Of a stretch of DNA of 64,000 nt, positions 43,677 through 52,190 are shown piece after piece. Source of the stretch: JAIXWP01 sp964428835 (GTDB taxonomy: Bacteria; Bacteroidota; Bacteroidia; Flavobacteriales_D; Sanyastnellaceae); NCBI GenBank assembly GCA_964428835.1, contig CAYRZQ010000021.1:1-64000 (forward strand). The letters are read 5' to 3'. A program made the translations under genes and the position numbers. Below the pieces are notes generated by a model. That model saw only the letters and a list, made by a program, of their open reading frames with translations, was not told the DNA's origin and did not search any database. Numbering within the stretch: the stretch's first letter is position 1; every line of letters starts with the position of its first letter.

Positions 43677-44690
43677 TTGAGAAATAGGATTAATACTCGC
43701 AAAGAAGAGTTCCAATTGTCATTACTGTTTTTATTTTTTGTGTTAATCGCCGTTGGTGGGATTTTTATATATCGCAGTAGTATCATCGATAATTCGATTC
43801 TAGAGTATGAAGTTTTAAGTCATTATAAGAATTCCGGAAGAACAACTAGTTCTGTTATGGAGATCAAATACAATGGCATAATTAAGGATATTTCGATATC
43901 TAAAGATTCATTCGAAAGTCTAGACCGTGGTATAATTCCTCTGGTCTTCTATAATTCTGAATTTGATGCCCCATTCAACTTTTTACATATTATCCTTTTC
44001 ACAAAATTCCTAGGAGGTATTTTTATAATAGCTGGTTTTGTTGGAGTCATATTCCTACTGATTGATTGGCGCGTCAAATCAAAAATGAAAAAAGTATTTA
44101 TGATCAGCTCGGTTTTATTATGTGGGCTAATGGGTAGTTATTTTATTTCATTTGAAAGTAAGAAGATTCAAACTCGAACCTTTGCCTTCAGCTCAGAGAA
44201 CGCAACTACATTGTTCAGTTCTTTTGAAGAGGATTCTATAGTCCATTGGAAAAAAAATATACTACCAGCAACTTATCAGTATGAGGGCATGTATCAATCT
44301 GTTCATTATCCCGATTTCTTTTTGGGAGACCGTACATTTTTAGCTGAAATAATCGATAAAAACGAAAATAATTCAACTGGTCCTAAAAGAATATTCTACG
44401 GTAGTATTTCAGCATTCGTTGGAAATAAAACAATTGAACTTGATCCAAAACAGATCGTAGATATTTCAATAATTGATGATTCGGTACAAAGGCGCACGAG
44501 GTGCTCTGGGGGATTTTTTTGCGTAGAGTTACCAGTTTCTAAGTCTGTCGATATTTTGTTCAATTTAGAGGGATATAAAACGAAACAAGTTAGATTGTTC
44601 TTTTCGGATAGTACAAATATCAACCTTGTCACAGCTAATTGTATTTTTAATGAAGGCGAAGGGTTCGAGAAAGTTTTACTAGATTTTTAG
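43677..44690 (+). CDS. Membrane protein of unknown function
   Basis: 337 residues with an N-terminal helix (LSLLFLFFVLIAVGGIFIY, about 15-33), an extracytoplasmic loop, two further helices around 104-160 (FLGGIFIIAGFVGVIFLLI, FMISSVLLCGLMGSYFI) and a ~170-residue soluble C-terminal domain with a Cys pair in RRTRCSGGFFCVELP. That domain ends in a carboxypeptidase-regulatory-like beta segment (KSVDILFNLEGYKTKQVRLF). The only in-frame start is TTG at 43677. A small ATG frame runs up to it in another phase, so the annotated N-terminus is uncertain. AT-rich, flanked on both sides by oppositely oriented 8-bp repeat arrays. I do not recognise the family. Confidence 0.62.
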   Translation: MRNRINTRKEEFQLSLLFLFFVLIAVGGIFIYRSSIIDNSILEYEVLSHYKNSGRTTSSVMEIKYNGIIKDISISKDSFESLDRGIIPLVFYNSEFDAPFNFLHIILFTKFLGGIFIIAGFVGVIFLLIDWRVKSKMKKVFMISSVLLCGLMGSYFISFESKKIQTRTFAFSSENATTLFSSFEEDSIVHWKKNILPATYQYEGMYQSVHYPDFFLGDRTFLAEIIDKNENNSTGPKRIFYGSISAFVGNKTIELDPKQIVDISIIDDSVQRRTRCSGGFFCVELPVSKSVDILFNLEGYKTKQVRLFFSDSTNINLVTANCIFNEGEGFEKVLLDF

Positions 44691-45018
44691 GTGTTTAAAA
44701 GTTTGAGTTGTTTGACTAGCTTGTAATAGCTTGTTCGTGGTTTTCTGTTTTCTCCGCGTTAGGGATTGAAGCGGAAATCCTTTTTTGAGCGAAGCGAGAA
44801 AAAGATTGGAGCGGAAAGCCCGCCCCGCGCCAGCGGGGAACGCCCAAGAAAGCGACTAGATACTAGTGACTAGTAAAGTGACTAACGACTAGCGACTAAC
44901 GACTAGACAGTAGTCGCTTGTCGCTTGTCGCTGCGTCGCTCCGTCCCTCCGTCGCTCCGTCCCTCCGTCCCTCCGTCGCTCCGTCCCTCCGTCTCTCCGT
45001 CTCTCCGTCCCTCTGTTT
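44691..45018. repeat. Intergenic repeat region (hairpin-type element plus 8-bp arrays)
   Basis: Contains two copies of GATTG(A/G)AGCGGAAA(T/G)CC (about 44765-44781 and 44804-44820) separated by GAGCGAAGCGAG, then a GC-rich potential hairpin CCGCCCCGCG..CGGGGAACG. This is an intergenic element type I associate with Flavobacteriia. It is followed by GACTAG/GACTAAC units (44854-44908), GTCGCTT units, and about ten 8-bp CCGTCGCT/CCGTCCCT units (44932-45013) ending within 6 bp of the stop codon of the next minus-strand gene. No gene is seen in this stretch. Confidence 0.82.
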
Positions 45019-47004
45019 CTACTTCGTCACCACAAGCCTCAGCACTTTTTGGTGCGTGGCGGCTATTATGCGGATGTAATAGACGCCGGCGGCGAGGGAG
45101 GCGGAATTCATCTGTAAAGAAAAATTACTATCAGGACTGTGATCGCGATGGGTGAACAGTAGTTGACCGCCTTCACTATACATTTCAATTTCTAGGTTTT
45201 CACCTGATAATCCTCCTACACTCACGGTAAAGGCGCCGCGCGTAGGATTCGGAAATACGCTCGCTTCAATTTCCAATGTTTTGGTATAACAAGGTTCTTC
45301 CAGTGATAGTGGTACGGCAGAACCTGTGCTGTCGGCAGCGTTTGTGATTTCTGTTGGTTGGGTATTGTTTAGTGTTGTGTCGTTGCTATCGACAATCGGT
45401 AGCCATGTATGTTCGTCTTCTGCGCTCAAACAGGCCATCAAGGGTTTGATGGTTTGTACATTTTCCTTTTCACGATTTTCTTGATTGGCGAGCACTTCCG
45501 GTTCTTTTTCTTCAATGATCAAGGTGGCGCCGTATATCACGGCTGCGCGGCCGTAGTCGCGATTGTTGAGTTTGATTTTATTTTTTTTATTTAATAATTC
45601 ATTCTTCTTTCCAGCATAGTGCGATGCTCCGCAAAAGTTTTTTCCATTCACGTCTTGCGCTGTTGGCGTAAAGAAATAATCGGAGTCTCCCATCTTGGCG
45701 AGGTATTTTATTTCGGTTTTATCCCAATGCATACGCATCGGTAGTGGGTTGTGATATCCAGCATATATGCTTTTATCTTCAATCTGCAACGTGTCATTGT
45801 ATGAACCTGTCATCACGATCATATCATTTGCTGCGAGGTCAATATACATGGGCAGTATGTTATAAGCATTGCGAGGATGCACATAGGTATAGCGATAGTC
45901 CATTTCACCATTAGAAAATATTTTGAAGAATGTAAAGTCAGTTCCGTATTTCCCGTAGAGCTCGGTGTTGATCTGCACCTCCATTCCTTTGCTCACAAAA
46001 CATTCCTTATCATAACTCACAAGGGCAACGATGTTGTTGTTTTTATCAATGTCAATGTCACGAATCCATTGTGTGCTGCGGCCTCCAATGTGTTGGTACC
46101 ACTCTAATTTTCCATCTGGATCGAACTTAGCGAGATAGCTATCAATGCTACTTTTTGAAATGTCTGAAGTGATGGAATCTTGTTTTCCGAATTGATAACT
46201 GCCGTACATGGTGCCATGTAAGATGTAGTGATCGGCATTGTCAAATTTACCTCCGAAGCGGTGGATGTAGGAAGAGGTGCGGATGTAGGACAATTCAATG
46301 ACGCCAAGTACTTCGCCTTTTTTATTCAATTTCAAAACGCCTTGTTTCGAATCGTGAATGCTTGTTCGAATAAAAGGAGAAATTACTTTTCCATTTTCAT
46401 CCTTCAAATCATAATTGTGGTGAAATGGAATGTAAATGTCTTCTTTTGAATTACAGGCGACACCCAATCCGCTCGCCCACGAAGAACCGAATTTTTTATT
46501 CCAAAGCAATTCTCCTTTCGGATTGTAGCAGGCGACGATGATGCCAGAAGGTTCTGCATAATTGTTTTTATTAATCAGTTCACCCGATTCCCCGGCCTTT
46601 GAATTTGATTCGAATTTAACTACTCCGTCGCCGTGGCCGGTGATATAGACATTGCCGCTCGGTCCCACTTCCACGGCAGTCAGTCGGCAATCTTTGGTGC
46701 TCATCACAGAATGTGCCCATTCAGGTTTTCCTGCTGGTGAAACTTTTAGAATGGCGCCACTGATATAGGGCGAATAAGGAAACTTTTTCTTTAAACCCTG
46801 AATGTCAAGATCTGCGGTATAGGTGAGGGTATAGTAGCTATTGCCATCTTTATCCACCACACAAGCCGTCACCTCCGCATCATTGAATCCATCGATGTGA
46901 ATGCTCCAGTTGATGAAATGTTCGTCTTGGGCGTCAACGCTCAAAAACCTTAGATTGAACAATACTAGAAGTGCAATGAAACGAGTGGAGTGGAATATTG
47001 TCAT
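45019..47004 (-). CDS. T9SS type A protein with SBBP-like beta-propeller
   Basis: 661 residues from MTIFHSTRFIALLVLF, which gives a normal signal peptide; an upstream Met would add ten hydrophilic residues. The body has repeated propeller-type strands (DAEVTACVVDKDGNSYYTL, LTAVEVGPSGNVYITGHGDG, WIRDIDIDKNNNIVALVSYD), the SBBP pattern in which a logged path from the measured data is compared. The C-terminus is a T9SS sorting domain (EASVFPNPTRGAFTVSV ... GVYYIRIIAA), so it is exported to the surface. Ligand unknown. A short-period repeat array follows the TAG almost directly. Confidence 0.84.
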   Translation of the reverse strand: MTIFHSTRFIALLVLFNLRFLSVDAQDEHFINWSIHIDGFNDAEVTACVVDKDGNSYYTLTYTADLDIQGLKKKFPYSPYISGAILKVSPAGKPEWAHSVMSTKDCRLTAVEVGPSGNVYITGHGDGVVKFESNSKAGESGELINKNNYAEPSGIIVACYNPKGELLWNKKFGSSWASGLGVACNSKEDIYIPFHHNYDLKDENGKVISPFIRTSIHDSKQGVLKLNKKGEVLGVIELSYIRTSSYIHRFGGKFDNADHYILHGTMYGSYQFGKQDSITSDISKSSIDSYLAKFDPDGKLEWYQHIGGRSTQWIRDIDIDKNNNIVALVSYDKECFVSKGMEVQINTELYGKYGTDFTFFKIFSNGEMDYRYTYVHPRNAYNILPMYIDLAANDMIVMTGSYNDTLQIEDKSIYAGYHNPLPMRMHWDKTEIKYLAKMGDSDYFFTPTAQDVNGKNFCGASHYAGKKNELLNKKNKIKLNNRDYGRAAVIYGATLIIEEKEPEVLANQENREKENVQTIKPLMACLSAEDEHTWLPIVDSNDTTLNNTQPTEITNAADSTGSAVPLSLEEPCYTKTLEIEASVFPNPTRGAFTVSVGGLSGENLEIEMYSEGGQLLFTHRDHSPDSNFSLQMNSASLAAGVYYIRIIAATHQKVLRLVVTK

Positions 47005-47042
47005 AGGTTCTTTGGTGGTTGTATTAGGAAGCACTTACCTTT

Positions 47043-48098
47043 CTAAAGTATAAATTTCTCAAAATTCTCGCCATTAAATCGATACACCCCATTCTCGTGA
47101 GTGCCGAGCCAAAGACTTCCTGTGTTGTCCTTGTAAATGCTGAATAACGTTATATCTTTTGAATTATCCTTTACTCTAAAGTTTGTGATTTTTTCCCCAT
47201 CATATTTCCAAACTCCATTACGATAGGTGACAAACCATAAATTATTCTCGTTATCTCTCACGGTAGAAAGAAATTCTTTCAAGCCGCTTGTGTTTTTGCC
47301 ATCTAAACTTCCGATGCTTTCATGTCTTGTATAGAACTTGCTGCTTTTTAGTGTTTCACTATCATAGATGCTGTATCGATTTTCGGTATTAAACCAGAAG
47401 TCTCCGTTTTTGTCTTCTGTGATCGAACGCACACCATTGGCGCCTTCGTTGCGGAATTCTGTCACGTCTTCTTCAGTGATCCAGTTAAATGATACTCCAT
47501 CAAAGCGGCACACACCGACGGGATTAGTGCCAAACCAGATATTACCTTTTTTGTCACGATAAATACTATAAATTTCGAATGGCATGTCGAGTCCAGACGG
47601 CTTGGGAATTATCAATTCATAGAGCTTGTTTCCATCAAAACGATACACCTTTTGATTGGCTTGAAAGGGATTTTTAAGCCATACATCGTCTGTTTCAAGT
47701 TTCCAGTCTTTGCTTGGGCTTGCGATGATAGAAGTGAAGGACTTGCCATCAAATTTCGTGATGGTAGAATTTTCATTCATGCCGGCAATATAGAGATTAC
47801 CGAATTTATCTTCTTGTATGTCGTCGATTCTATTCGTGTACAATCCGTGCTGCGTTGTGTAATGAATCAGAGTCTTCCCATCATATTTGTAAAGTCCGTC
47901 TTGCCAACTTCCAAACCAATAATTGTTTTTTTTATCCTGATGAATGATCATGATGTTATTACTTAACTGAGTCACGGTATCGCCAACAGGAATTTGTTCT
48001 GCTTCGACAGCGGATTTAACCGCCTGGGCATTGGGTTGGCCATTGCAGGAGGTTAAGGTTGTGATGACGCTTATAAGTAGGATGTAGTGGAGGTTCAT
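47043..48098 (-). CDS. Lipoprotein with two-component-regulator-type beta-propeller (copy A)
   Basis: 351 residues with a lipobox (ITTLTSC, Cys18) followed by about six or seven Reg_prop blades: NYWFGSWQDGLYKYDG, NLYIAGMN...FDGKSF, NIWFGTNPVGVCRFDG, DFWFNTEN, NLWFVTYRNGVWKYDG and SLWLGTHENGVYRFNG. Such propellers normally form the periplasmic sensor of hybrid histidine kinases. Here they end without a membrane segment or kinase, so this is a stand-alone surface or periplasmic propeller. It is a paralogue of the next gene (58 bp apart, same strand), which indicates tandem duplication. Confidence 0.85.
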   Translation of the reverse strand: MNLHYILLISVITTLTSCNGQPNAQAVKSAVEAEQIPVGDTVTQLSNNIMIIHQDKKNNYWFGSWQDGLYKYDGKTLIHYTTQHGLYTNRIDDIQEDKFGNLYIAGMNENSTITKFDGKSFTSIIASPSKDWKLETDDVWLKNPFQANQKVYRFDGNKLYELIIPKPSGLDMPFEIYSIYRDKKGNIWFGTNPVGVCRFDGVSFNWITEEDVTEFRNEGANGVRSITEDKNGDFWFNTENRYSIYDSETLKSSKFYTRHESIGSLDGKNTSGLKEFLSTVRDNENNLWFVTYRNGVWKYDGEKITNFRVKDNSKDITLFSIYKDNTGSLWLGTHENGVYRFNGENFEKFIL

Positions 48099-48156
48099 TT
48101 TTTAAATTATTTACGTTAAATTTCCAAAGCGTCTTGTGTTATTGTACTCGGCGATT

Positions 48157-49230
48157 TTACCATGGTCCATCTTTGGTAATATTCAATATTTCGCCATTCT
48201 CATAGCGGTAAGCACCGCCCCAACCCACAAACCAAATACGCCCAGATCTATCGAGGTAGATTTGATATGCAAGTGGTCCATAGTTTCCCTCTGAAATTCT
48301 ATGTTCAATAAGTTTGTTTTCACTTAAATGATAAATGCTTCTGTCGCTATTAAACCAAATGTCTCCGTATGGTGTTTCAGTAATATTACTCACTCCTTTA
48401 CTTTCTTCAAGTAGATTGATTGAGATATCAGTCAGAAGACCATCTTTGTAAGTGTAAAGTCCTTTTGACGTACAAATCATAAATTCTCCTTTCTGATTTT
48501 CTATTACCTTACCTACAAAACTTGTTTTGAATCCATCCTTTTCAGTGATAGGTATTAATTCGTTATTATCTTTAATAATAATGCCTGAGTTTGTGCTGAA
48601 CCAGATGCGTCCTTTACTGTCTTCTAATATATTATGAATCATTTTGGTGCTAGAGACGCCTACTGTTGTATCAATTTCACCTTCTGGCAGTTCAATATAA
48701 GTAAAGCTCTTGCCATCAAATTTGCTGACTCCTTTAATAGTGCCTACCCAGATATTTCCTTTTGAATCGGGCGTAAGATGCCAGACATCGTCACTGATTA
48801 ATCCATCCGATTCGTCTAAACAGATTATCTTTTCTCCATCTAAGTAACTGATTCCATTAGTATGTCCAAACCATATTTTACCGTTAATGTCCTCTCTAAT
48901 CGCACGCACAACCACATTCCCACCTGATTTACTTTGCAACTCATCAATACGAATCAATGAGTCCTTCACAAGTTTAAATGTGGCGCCATGAGTACCAAAC
49001 CAATAATTGTTTTTCGAATCTTGGAACATTACTCTGACCGTTTCGGCTATTTGATTTGTAAAATTGGGAAAGATCATTGGCTCAAGAGACCCTTGAGTTT
49101 TTTGTTGTGTATTTTCCGATGATTTTACTTCATTGTTAGTCTTTGTATTATTTGCTTGCGCATTGCAAAAATGCGTAGTGTAAATAAGGAAAACGGAAGT
49201 CAGGATTTTGATATAGATTCTAAGGCACAT
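48157..49230 (-). CDS. Secreted two-component-regulator-type beta-propeller (copy B)
   Basis: 357 residues, signal peptide (FLIYTTHFCNAQ; the Cys is a possible lipobox but AQ-type cleavage is as likely), then a low-complexity Asn/Lys-rich linker. Seven blades follow: NYWFGTHGATFKL, KIWFGHTNGISYLDG, NIWVGTIKGVSKFDGKSF, RIWFSTNSGIII, EFMICTSKGLYTY, DIWFNSDRSIYHL and RIWFVGWGGAYRYENG. No kinase or transmembrane domain is attached. It is upstream of its paralogue and probably co-transcribed with it. Confidence 0.83.
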   Translation of the reverse strand: MCLRIYIKILTSVFLIYTTHFCNAQANNTKTNNEVKSSENTQQKTQGSLEPMIFPNFTNQIAETVRVMFQDSKNNYWFGTHGATFKLVKDSLIRIDELQSKSGGNVVVRAIREDINGKIWFGHTNGISYLDGEKIICLDESDGLISDDVWHLTPDSKGNIWVGTIKGVSKFDGKSFTYIELPEGEIDTTVGVSSTKMIHNILEDSKGRIWFSTNSGIIIKDNNELIPITEKDGFKTSFVGKVIENQKGEFMICTSKGLYTYKDGLLTDISINLLEESKGVSNITETPYGDIWFNSDRSIYHLSENKLIEHRISEGNYGPLAYQIYLDRSGRIWFVGWGGAYRYENGEILNITKDGPW

Positions 49231-49421
49231 AGGTGTATTGGGTTTTATTTCATACTTGACGCGCCTGACTTCTCAGTGGCTTTATTTATCGAATTTCCTA
49301 CTCTTTTTGACAAGTACAGTTCAATGGTACGATAAGTTTATTAAGGCATTCTGCACAATAACATATGTTTAAGAGATGGTTCTGTTTTGGACAGCGAAGG
49401 TTCATTTTCTTTGGTATCACA

Positions 49422-49679
49422 TCAACGTGACTTCAAGTATTGTTCGGCTGTAAGTACTGAAATATTTGCCTTTTTGTAGTCTTTTAAATTTCTTGTCAAT
49501 AAAGTTGTGATTTTGTGCTCCAATGCGGTGAAGTATTGGAGTGCATCTTCAAAATCATTGAAATCGGAGTTTAGTGCTAGTTCTACAGATTTATCACTGA
49601 CGCTTAATACAGTTACGAGCGCTTTAAAAGTGATTTCAATAATGGAAAGGACTTCTTTGCGAAGCTTTGCGCTGTGTCC
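49422..49679 (-). pseudogene. N-terminally truncated PIN-domain toxin-like remnant
   Basis: An open frame of 85 codons with no start codon, entered from an in-frame TAG at 49680-49682. It translates to the C-terminal part of a ~135-residue PIN protein: VLSVSDKSVELALNSDFNDF, EDALQYFTALEHKITTLLTR and NLKDYKKANISVLTAEQYL. The acidic FEDALQY region and the TRN..DYKK..I.VLT ending are typical of PIN toxins, while the N-terminal strand with the first catalytic Asp is missing. Upstream it runs into repeat copy A, so the break lies at the repeat boundary. No antitoxin is visible. Confidence 0.75.
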
Positions 49680-49688
49680 CTATGGGAG

Positions 49689-49777
49689 CTTTGCGGTGAA
49701 ATTTTTGTTGCAGATTTGAAGGATTGGTGCGAGTTTTTGGAGATATAACTTTCATTGCACGACCGCTCATTTTTTCA
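49689..49777. repeat. 89-bp direct repeat, copy A (left of the GxxExxY gene)
   Basis: Starts CTTTGCGGT and ends about TTTTTCA. A 55-bp core (49713-49767) differs from copy B (50466-50520) at only three positions; over 89 bp I count about 14 differences. The copies bracket a single gene. The left end carries a 'GCAAAG...CTTTGCGGTGAAA' type sequence common between genes in this phylum. Confidence 0.85.
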
Positions 49778-49833
49778 CCGCAATGGCGCAAAGAACGCAG
49801 AGTCGCGCAGAGAGTTTTTTTAAGTAAGTAACG

Positions 49834-50211
49834 TCATAGATTATTTACAATCCTCTTGATACCGTCCTTTAGGAGAGGGACATTAAAGTTGATTAGTATT
49901 GCGAGTTTGAGATTGCTCAATTTAAGGTATGTAAGCGCTTGGGCGATGTGAAGATTATTTAATTGATCTACGCTTTTTAATTCAATAATCACCCGCTGAT
50001 TCACTAAGAGATCAATCCTATAGCCCGCTGTGAGTTTTACATCTTTGAAAATTACAGGTAGACTTTTTTCCTTTTCAACAACAAGTCCTCTTTTGTTAAG
50101 TTCATAAAAAAGACATTCTTGATAAGCGCTCTCAAGAAGACCTGGACCTATAGCTTTGTGAACTTCAAAGGCAGCGTTTAGGATTTCTTTTGCTATTTCG
50201 TTTTCTGTCAT
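49834..50211 (-). CDS. GxxExxY protein
   Basis: 125 residues, complete. The family signature GPGLLESAYQECL is at about 22-34, followed by EKEKSLPVIFKDVKLTAGYRIDLLV and VIIELKSVDQLNNLHIAQALTYL. The D...ExK pattern (Asp in YRIDLLV, Glu-Leu-Lys in IIELKSV) is that of a PD-(D/E)XK nuclease-like fold. The function is not known; these genes are abundant and patchily distributed in Bacteroidota. It lies between two copies of an 89-bp direct repeat. Confidence 0.93.
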   Translation of the reverse strand: MTENEIAKEILNAAFEVHKAIGPGLLESAYQECLFYELNKRGLVVEKEKSLPVIFKDVKLTAGYRIDLLVNQRVIIELKSVDQLNNLHIAQALTYLKLSNLKLAILINFNVPLLKDGIKRIVNNL

Positions 50212-50611
50212 GAGTTTTTTTACAAATCTTCAGATTAGAGTTGAAATAAAAAAGAATAATCTATTCGAATATATGCATATGAATTATATGTTCGGTGCTT
50301 TTTGTTTGAGATCAGGTATATTTTATTTTTAGCGACACATAAACCAACGATAGCTTTTTTGGATTGATGAAAGAGTCTGGTTTCGAGCTCTGTAAATTTG
50401 ATTTTAATTAATACAACAGCCCTCTTTGCGATCTCTGCGCCTTTGCGGTAAAATTATTCTTAATGATTTGAAGGAGTGGTGCCAGTTTTTGGAGATATAA
50501 CTTTCATTACACGACCGCTAACTTTTCTCACTGCTAAAGTCCCACATTGAAGAATGTAAAAATTTTGATATTCCAGTAAAAAGAAAAATTTTTAAAGTCT
50601 CATTATTGAGT
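50212..50611. repeat. Intergenic region with 89-bp direct repeat copy B
   Basis: The repeat itself is 50442-50530 (core 50466-50520), in the same orientation as copy A about 750 bp to the left. The rest (50212-50441 and 50531-50611) is AT-rich with no gene or promoter I can support. Confidence 0.82.
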
Positions 50612-51652
50612 CTAGAGTAAATTTAGAATTCTCAAAATTTCATTATTAAATCGCTCGGGTTCTTCGAAAACGGGGCTATGTCCTGATTTTTCGAACTTAA
50701 TGAATTCTTTGTACGGCGCATTAAGGGCTATACTGTATTGCTCCACTAGCTCCCACGGTGTATTATAGTCGTAAGCTCCTGATATAAAGAATACCGGTAC
50801 TTTGACTTCTGGAATTTGTTTGAAAAAATCAATATTGTTGAATTCCGGATCGTAAATAATATTTCCAGCAGAAAAACCCGAGGATTTTCCATATTTGATT
50901 AAGTCAAGGAATGAGTATTCCCTCGAAGACCAAATGGATAAAATCCAATCTGTATAATTTGTCTTTCCATATCGTTCGCCGCCTAGCTTAAGCAGCCATT
51001 CTTTTTGTTTAACTAAACCCCAGAACCCATTGTTGTACATTTTAGTATAGTCTCCAGACTGTGGCTCTCCTATTTCTTCTAGCTCTTTTATGGCTTTGTG
51101 ATTGTTTGTTTCCTTTGCTCTCCGTATTGTATATTGATAAGAGATGAGTTCGCCTTCGTACGAGACTAATTCTTGACCAATCCCTATGTATGCTATAAAA
51201 TTCTCAGGATTCTTTTGAATGGCATATAACCCGAGTCTGGAACCCCACGAGTGTCCGATTAAAAATATTTTATCCACTTGGAATTTGTTCTTCAGAAAAG
51301 AAACCAAGGTATCTACATCTTCAACATATTTGGAGACTTTAATTTCTTCTTTTGGTGTCTTTTTGTTGTAGGATTTGCCAGCGTTTCGTTGATCCCAGTA
51401 AACAACAGTAAAATGATTTTCTAACTCGCTATTAAATTTTCTGAGTAAAGCTGTTGCAGATGCGCCCGGGCCTCCATGTAAGAATAATAGAACAGGATTG
51501 TTTTTATCCTTACCTCTAATAAGTACATACTGCTTGGTATTATTTATATCTAAATAATGTATTTCTGAAATGCCATTACTTGTCCTGATTTTCTTCGTTG
51601 AAGTACAAGATGCAATCGTGAAGGCAAGGAGCATATAAAAAATATTTTTCAT
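50612..51652 (-). CDS. Alpha/beta hydrolase lipoprotein (proline iminopeptidase-like)
   Basis: 346 residues from MKNIFYMLLAFTIASC, which gives a proper lipobox (Cys16); a frame start eight codons earlier lacks this. The hydrolase core has the oxyanion motif LFLHGGPGASATALL, VVYWDQRNAGKS, the nucleophile elbow LIGHSWGSRLG (Ser), and near the end FFISGAYDYNTPWELVEQY (Asp) and KSGHSPVFEEPERF (His). HGGPG with GHSWGS is the proline iminopeptidase pattern, but substrate calls are unreliable in this superfamily. Lipidation suggests periplasmic or surface location. Confidence 0.88.
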   Translation of the reverse strand: MKNIFYMLLAFTIASCTSTKKIRTSNGISEIHYLDINNTKQYVLIRGKDKNNPVLLFLHGGPGASATALLRKFNSELENHFTVVYWDQRNAGKSYNKKTPKEEIKVSKYVEDVDTLVSFLKNKFQVDKIFLIGHSWGSRLGLYAIQKNPENFIAYIGIGQELVSYEGELISYQYTIRRAKETNNHKAIKELEEIGEPQSGDYTKMYNNGFWGLVKQKEWLLKLGGERYGKTNYTDWILSIWSSREYSFLDLIKYGKSSGFSAGNIIYDPEFNNIDFFKQIPEVKVPVFFISGAYDYNTPWELVEQYSIALNAPYKEFIKFEKSGHSPVFEEPERFNNEILRILNLL

Positions 51653-51728
51653 GGAGAAGTAGAACATTTTTCTCATGGAATAAGTTGATCTTGCTCTTCG
51701 AATATTATAATGTCTAATTGAATGGGAA

Positions 51729-51846
51729 TTATTTGTAAAGAAATGGTTCTTTGCCTTCAGCCATTTTTCTCACATTTTCAAGTACTTGTTTCATATATCT
51801 CGTATAAAAGACATTTGCAAAAAGCCATTGAAATGGAATCAACAGG
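51729..51846 (-). pseudogene. C-terminal fragment of an unidentified gene
   Basis: In the minus frame shifted relative to the neighbouring methyltransferase remnant, 38 codons read LLIPFQWLFANVFYTRYMKQ and VLENVRKMAEGKEPFLYK before TAA at 51729-51731. The composition looks like the end of a real protein (a hydrophobic stretch then a charged helix), with no start of its own. It joins the methyltransferase fragment at about 51846, which looks like a deletion junction. I do not recognise the parent family. Confidence 0.4.
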
Positions 51847-52012
51847 GTTTATTGATCGAAGTGCAAACAAAATCATTGGTGTCATTATACAAGTCCAGAT
51901 ACATGAACTTATCCTGATAGGATGAGGCAACATTATTCCAAGTCTCAAAAGTTTCTTTGTATCTATACATGGCTGTATTATCCGATTTGTTCTGACCCAT
52001 AGCATCCCTCAT
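51839..52012 (-). pseudogene. N-terminal fragment of a class I SAM-dependent methyltransferase
   Basis: 57 codons from ATG 52012: after a short lead, MYRYKETFETWNNVASSYQD and KFMYLDLYNDTNDFVCTSIN, then KPC and TGA. This is the opening helix region that precedes the SAM-binding glycine motif in a common Bacteroidota methyltransferase family (..TWN.VA..YQDKFM.LDLYNDTYD..C..I.K..A.ILEIGCGPG). The sequence stops exactly where the SAM motif should begin, so the gene has lost its catalytic part. Recognition rests on memory of the family. Confidence 0.62.
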
Positions 52013-52050
52013 TCTTAAAGGAGTATTTATTCTCTCGCTGCCTCATTTCT

Positions 52051-52148
52051 GAAGAACTGTAGCTCAATAATACACAAAAATATCAATCGGGGAGGGAAGC
52101 CTAAATGAAATGGAACAGGAGGCTCGGGTTCTTGAATTATATAGATAG
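52051..52148. repeat. ~98-bp direct repeat, copy C (left of a lipoprotein gene)
   Basis: Begins GAAGAACTGTAGCTCAATAA, contains GCCTAAATGAAATGG and ends GGTTCTTGAATTATATAGAT. Copy D at 52953-53049 has the same order and orientation with about a dozen differences and one indel. The two copies bracket one minus-strand lipoprotein gene. Confidence 0.87.
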
Positions 52149-52190
52149 GGTTCTTAGCAGGGGTATCTTGTTTTATGTGTACGTTATATT

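Noticed and set aside
49507..49719. 70-codon plus-strand open frame
   Set aside because: It is antisense to the PIN-domain remnant, whose translation matches a known family.
51722..51925. 67-codon plus-strand open frame
   Set aside because: It lies antisense to the methyltransferase and unknown-gene fragments, which explain the sequence better.
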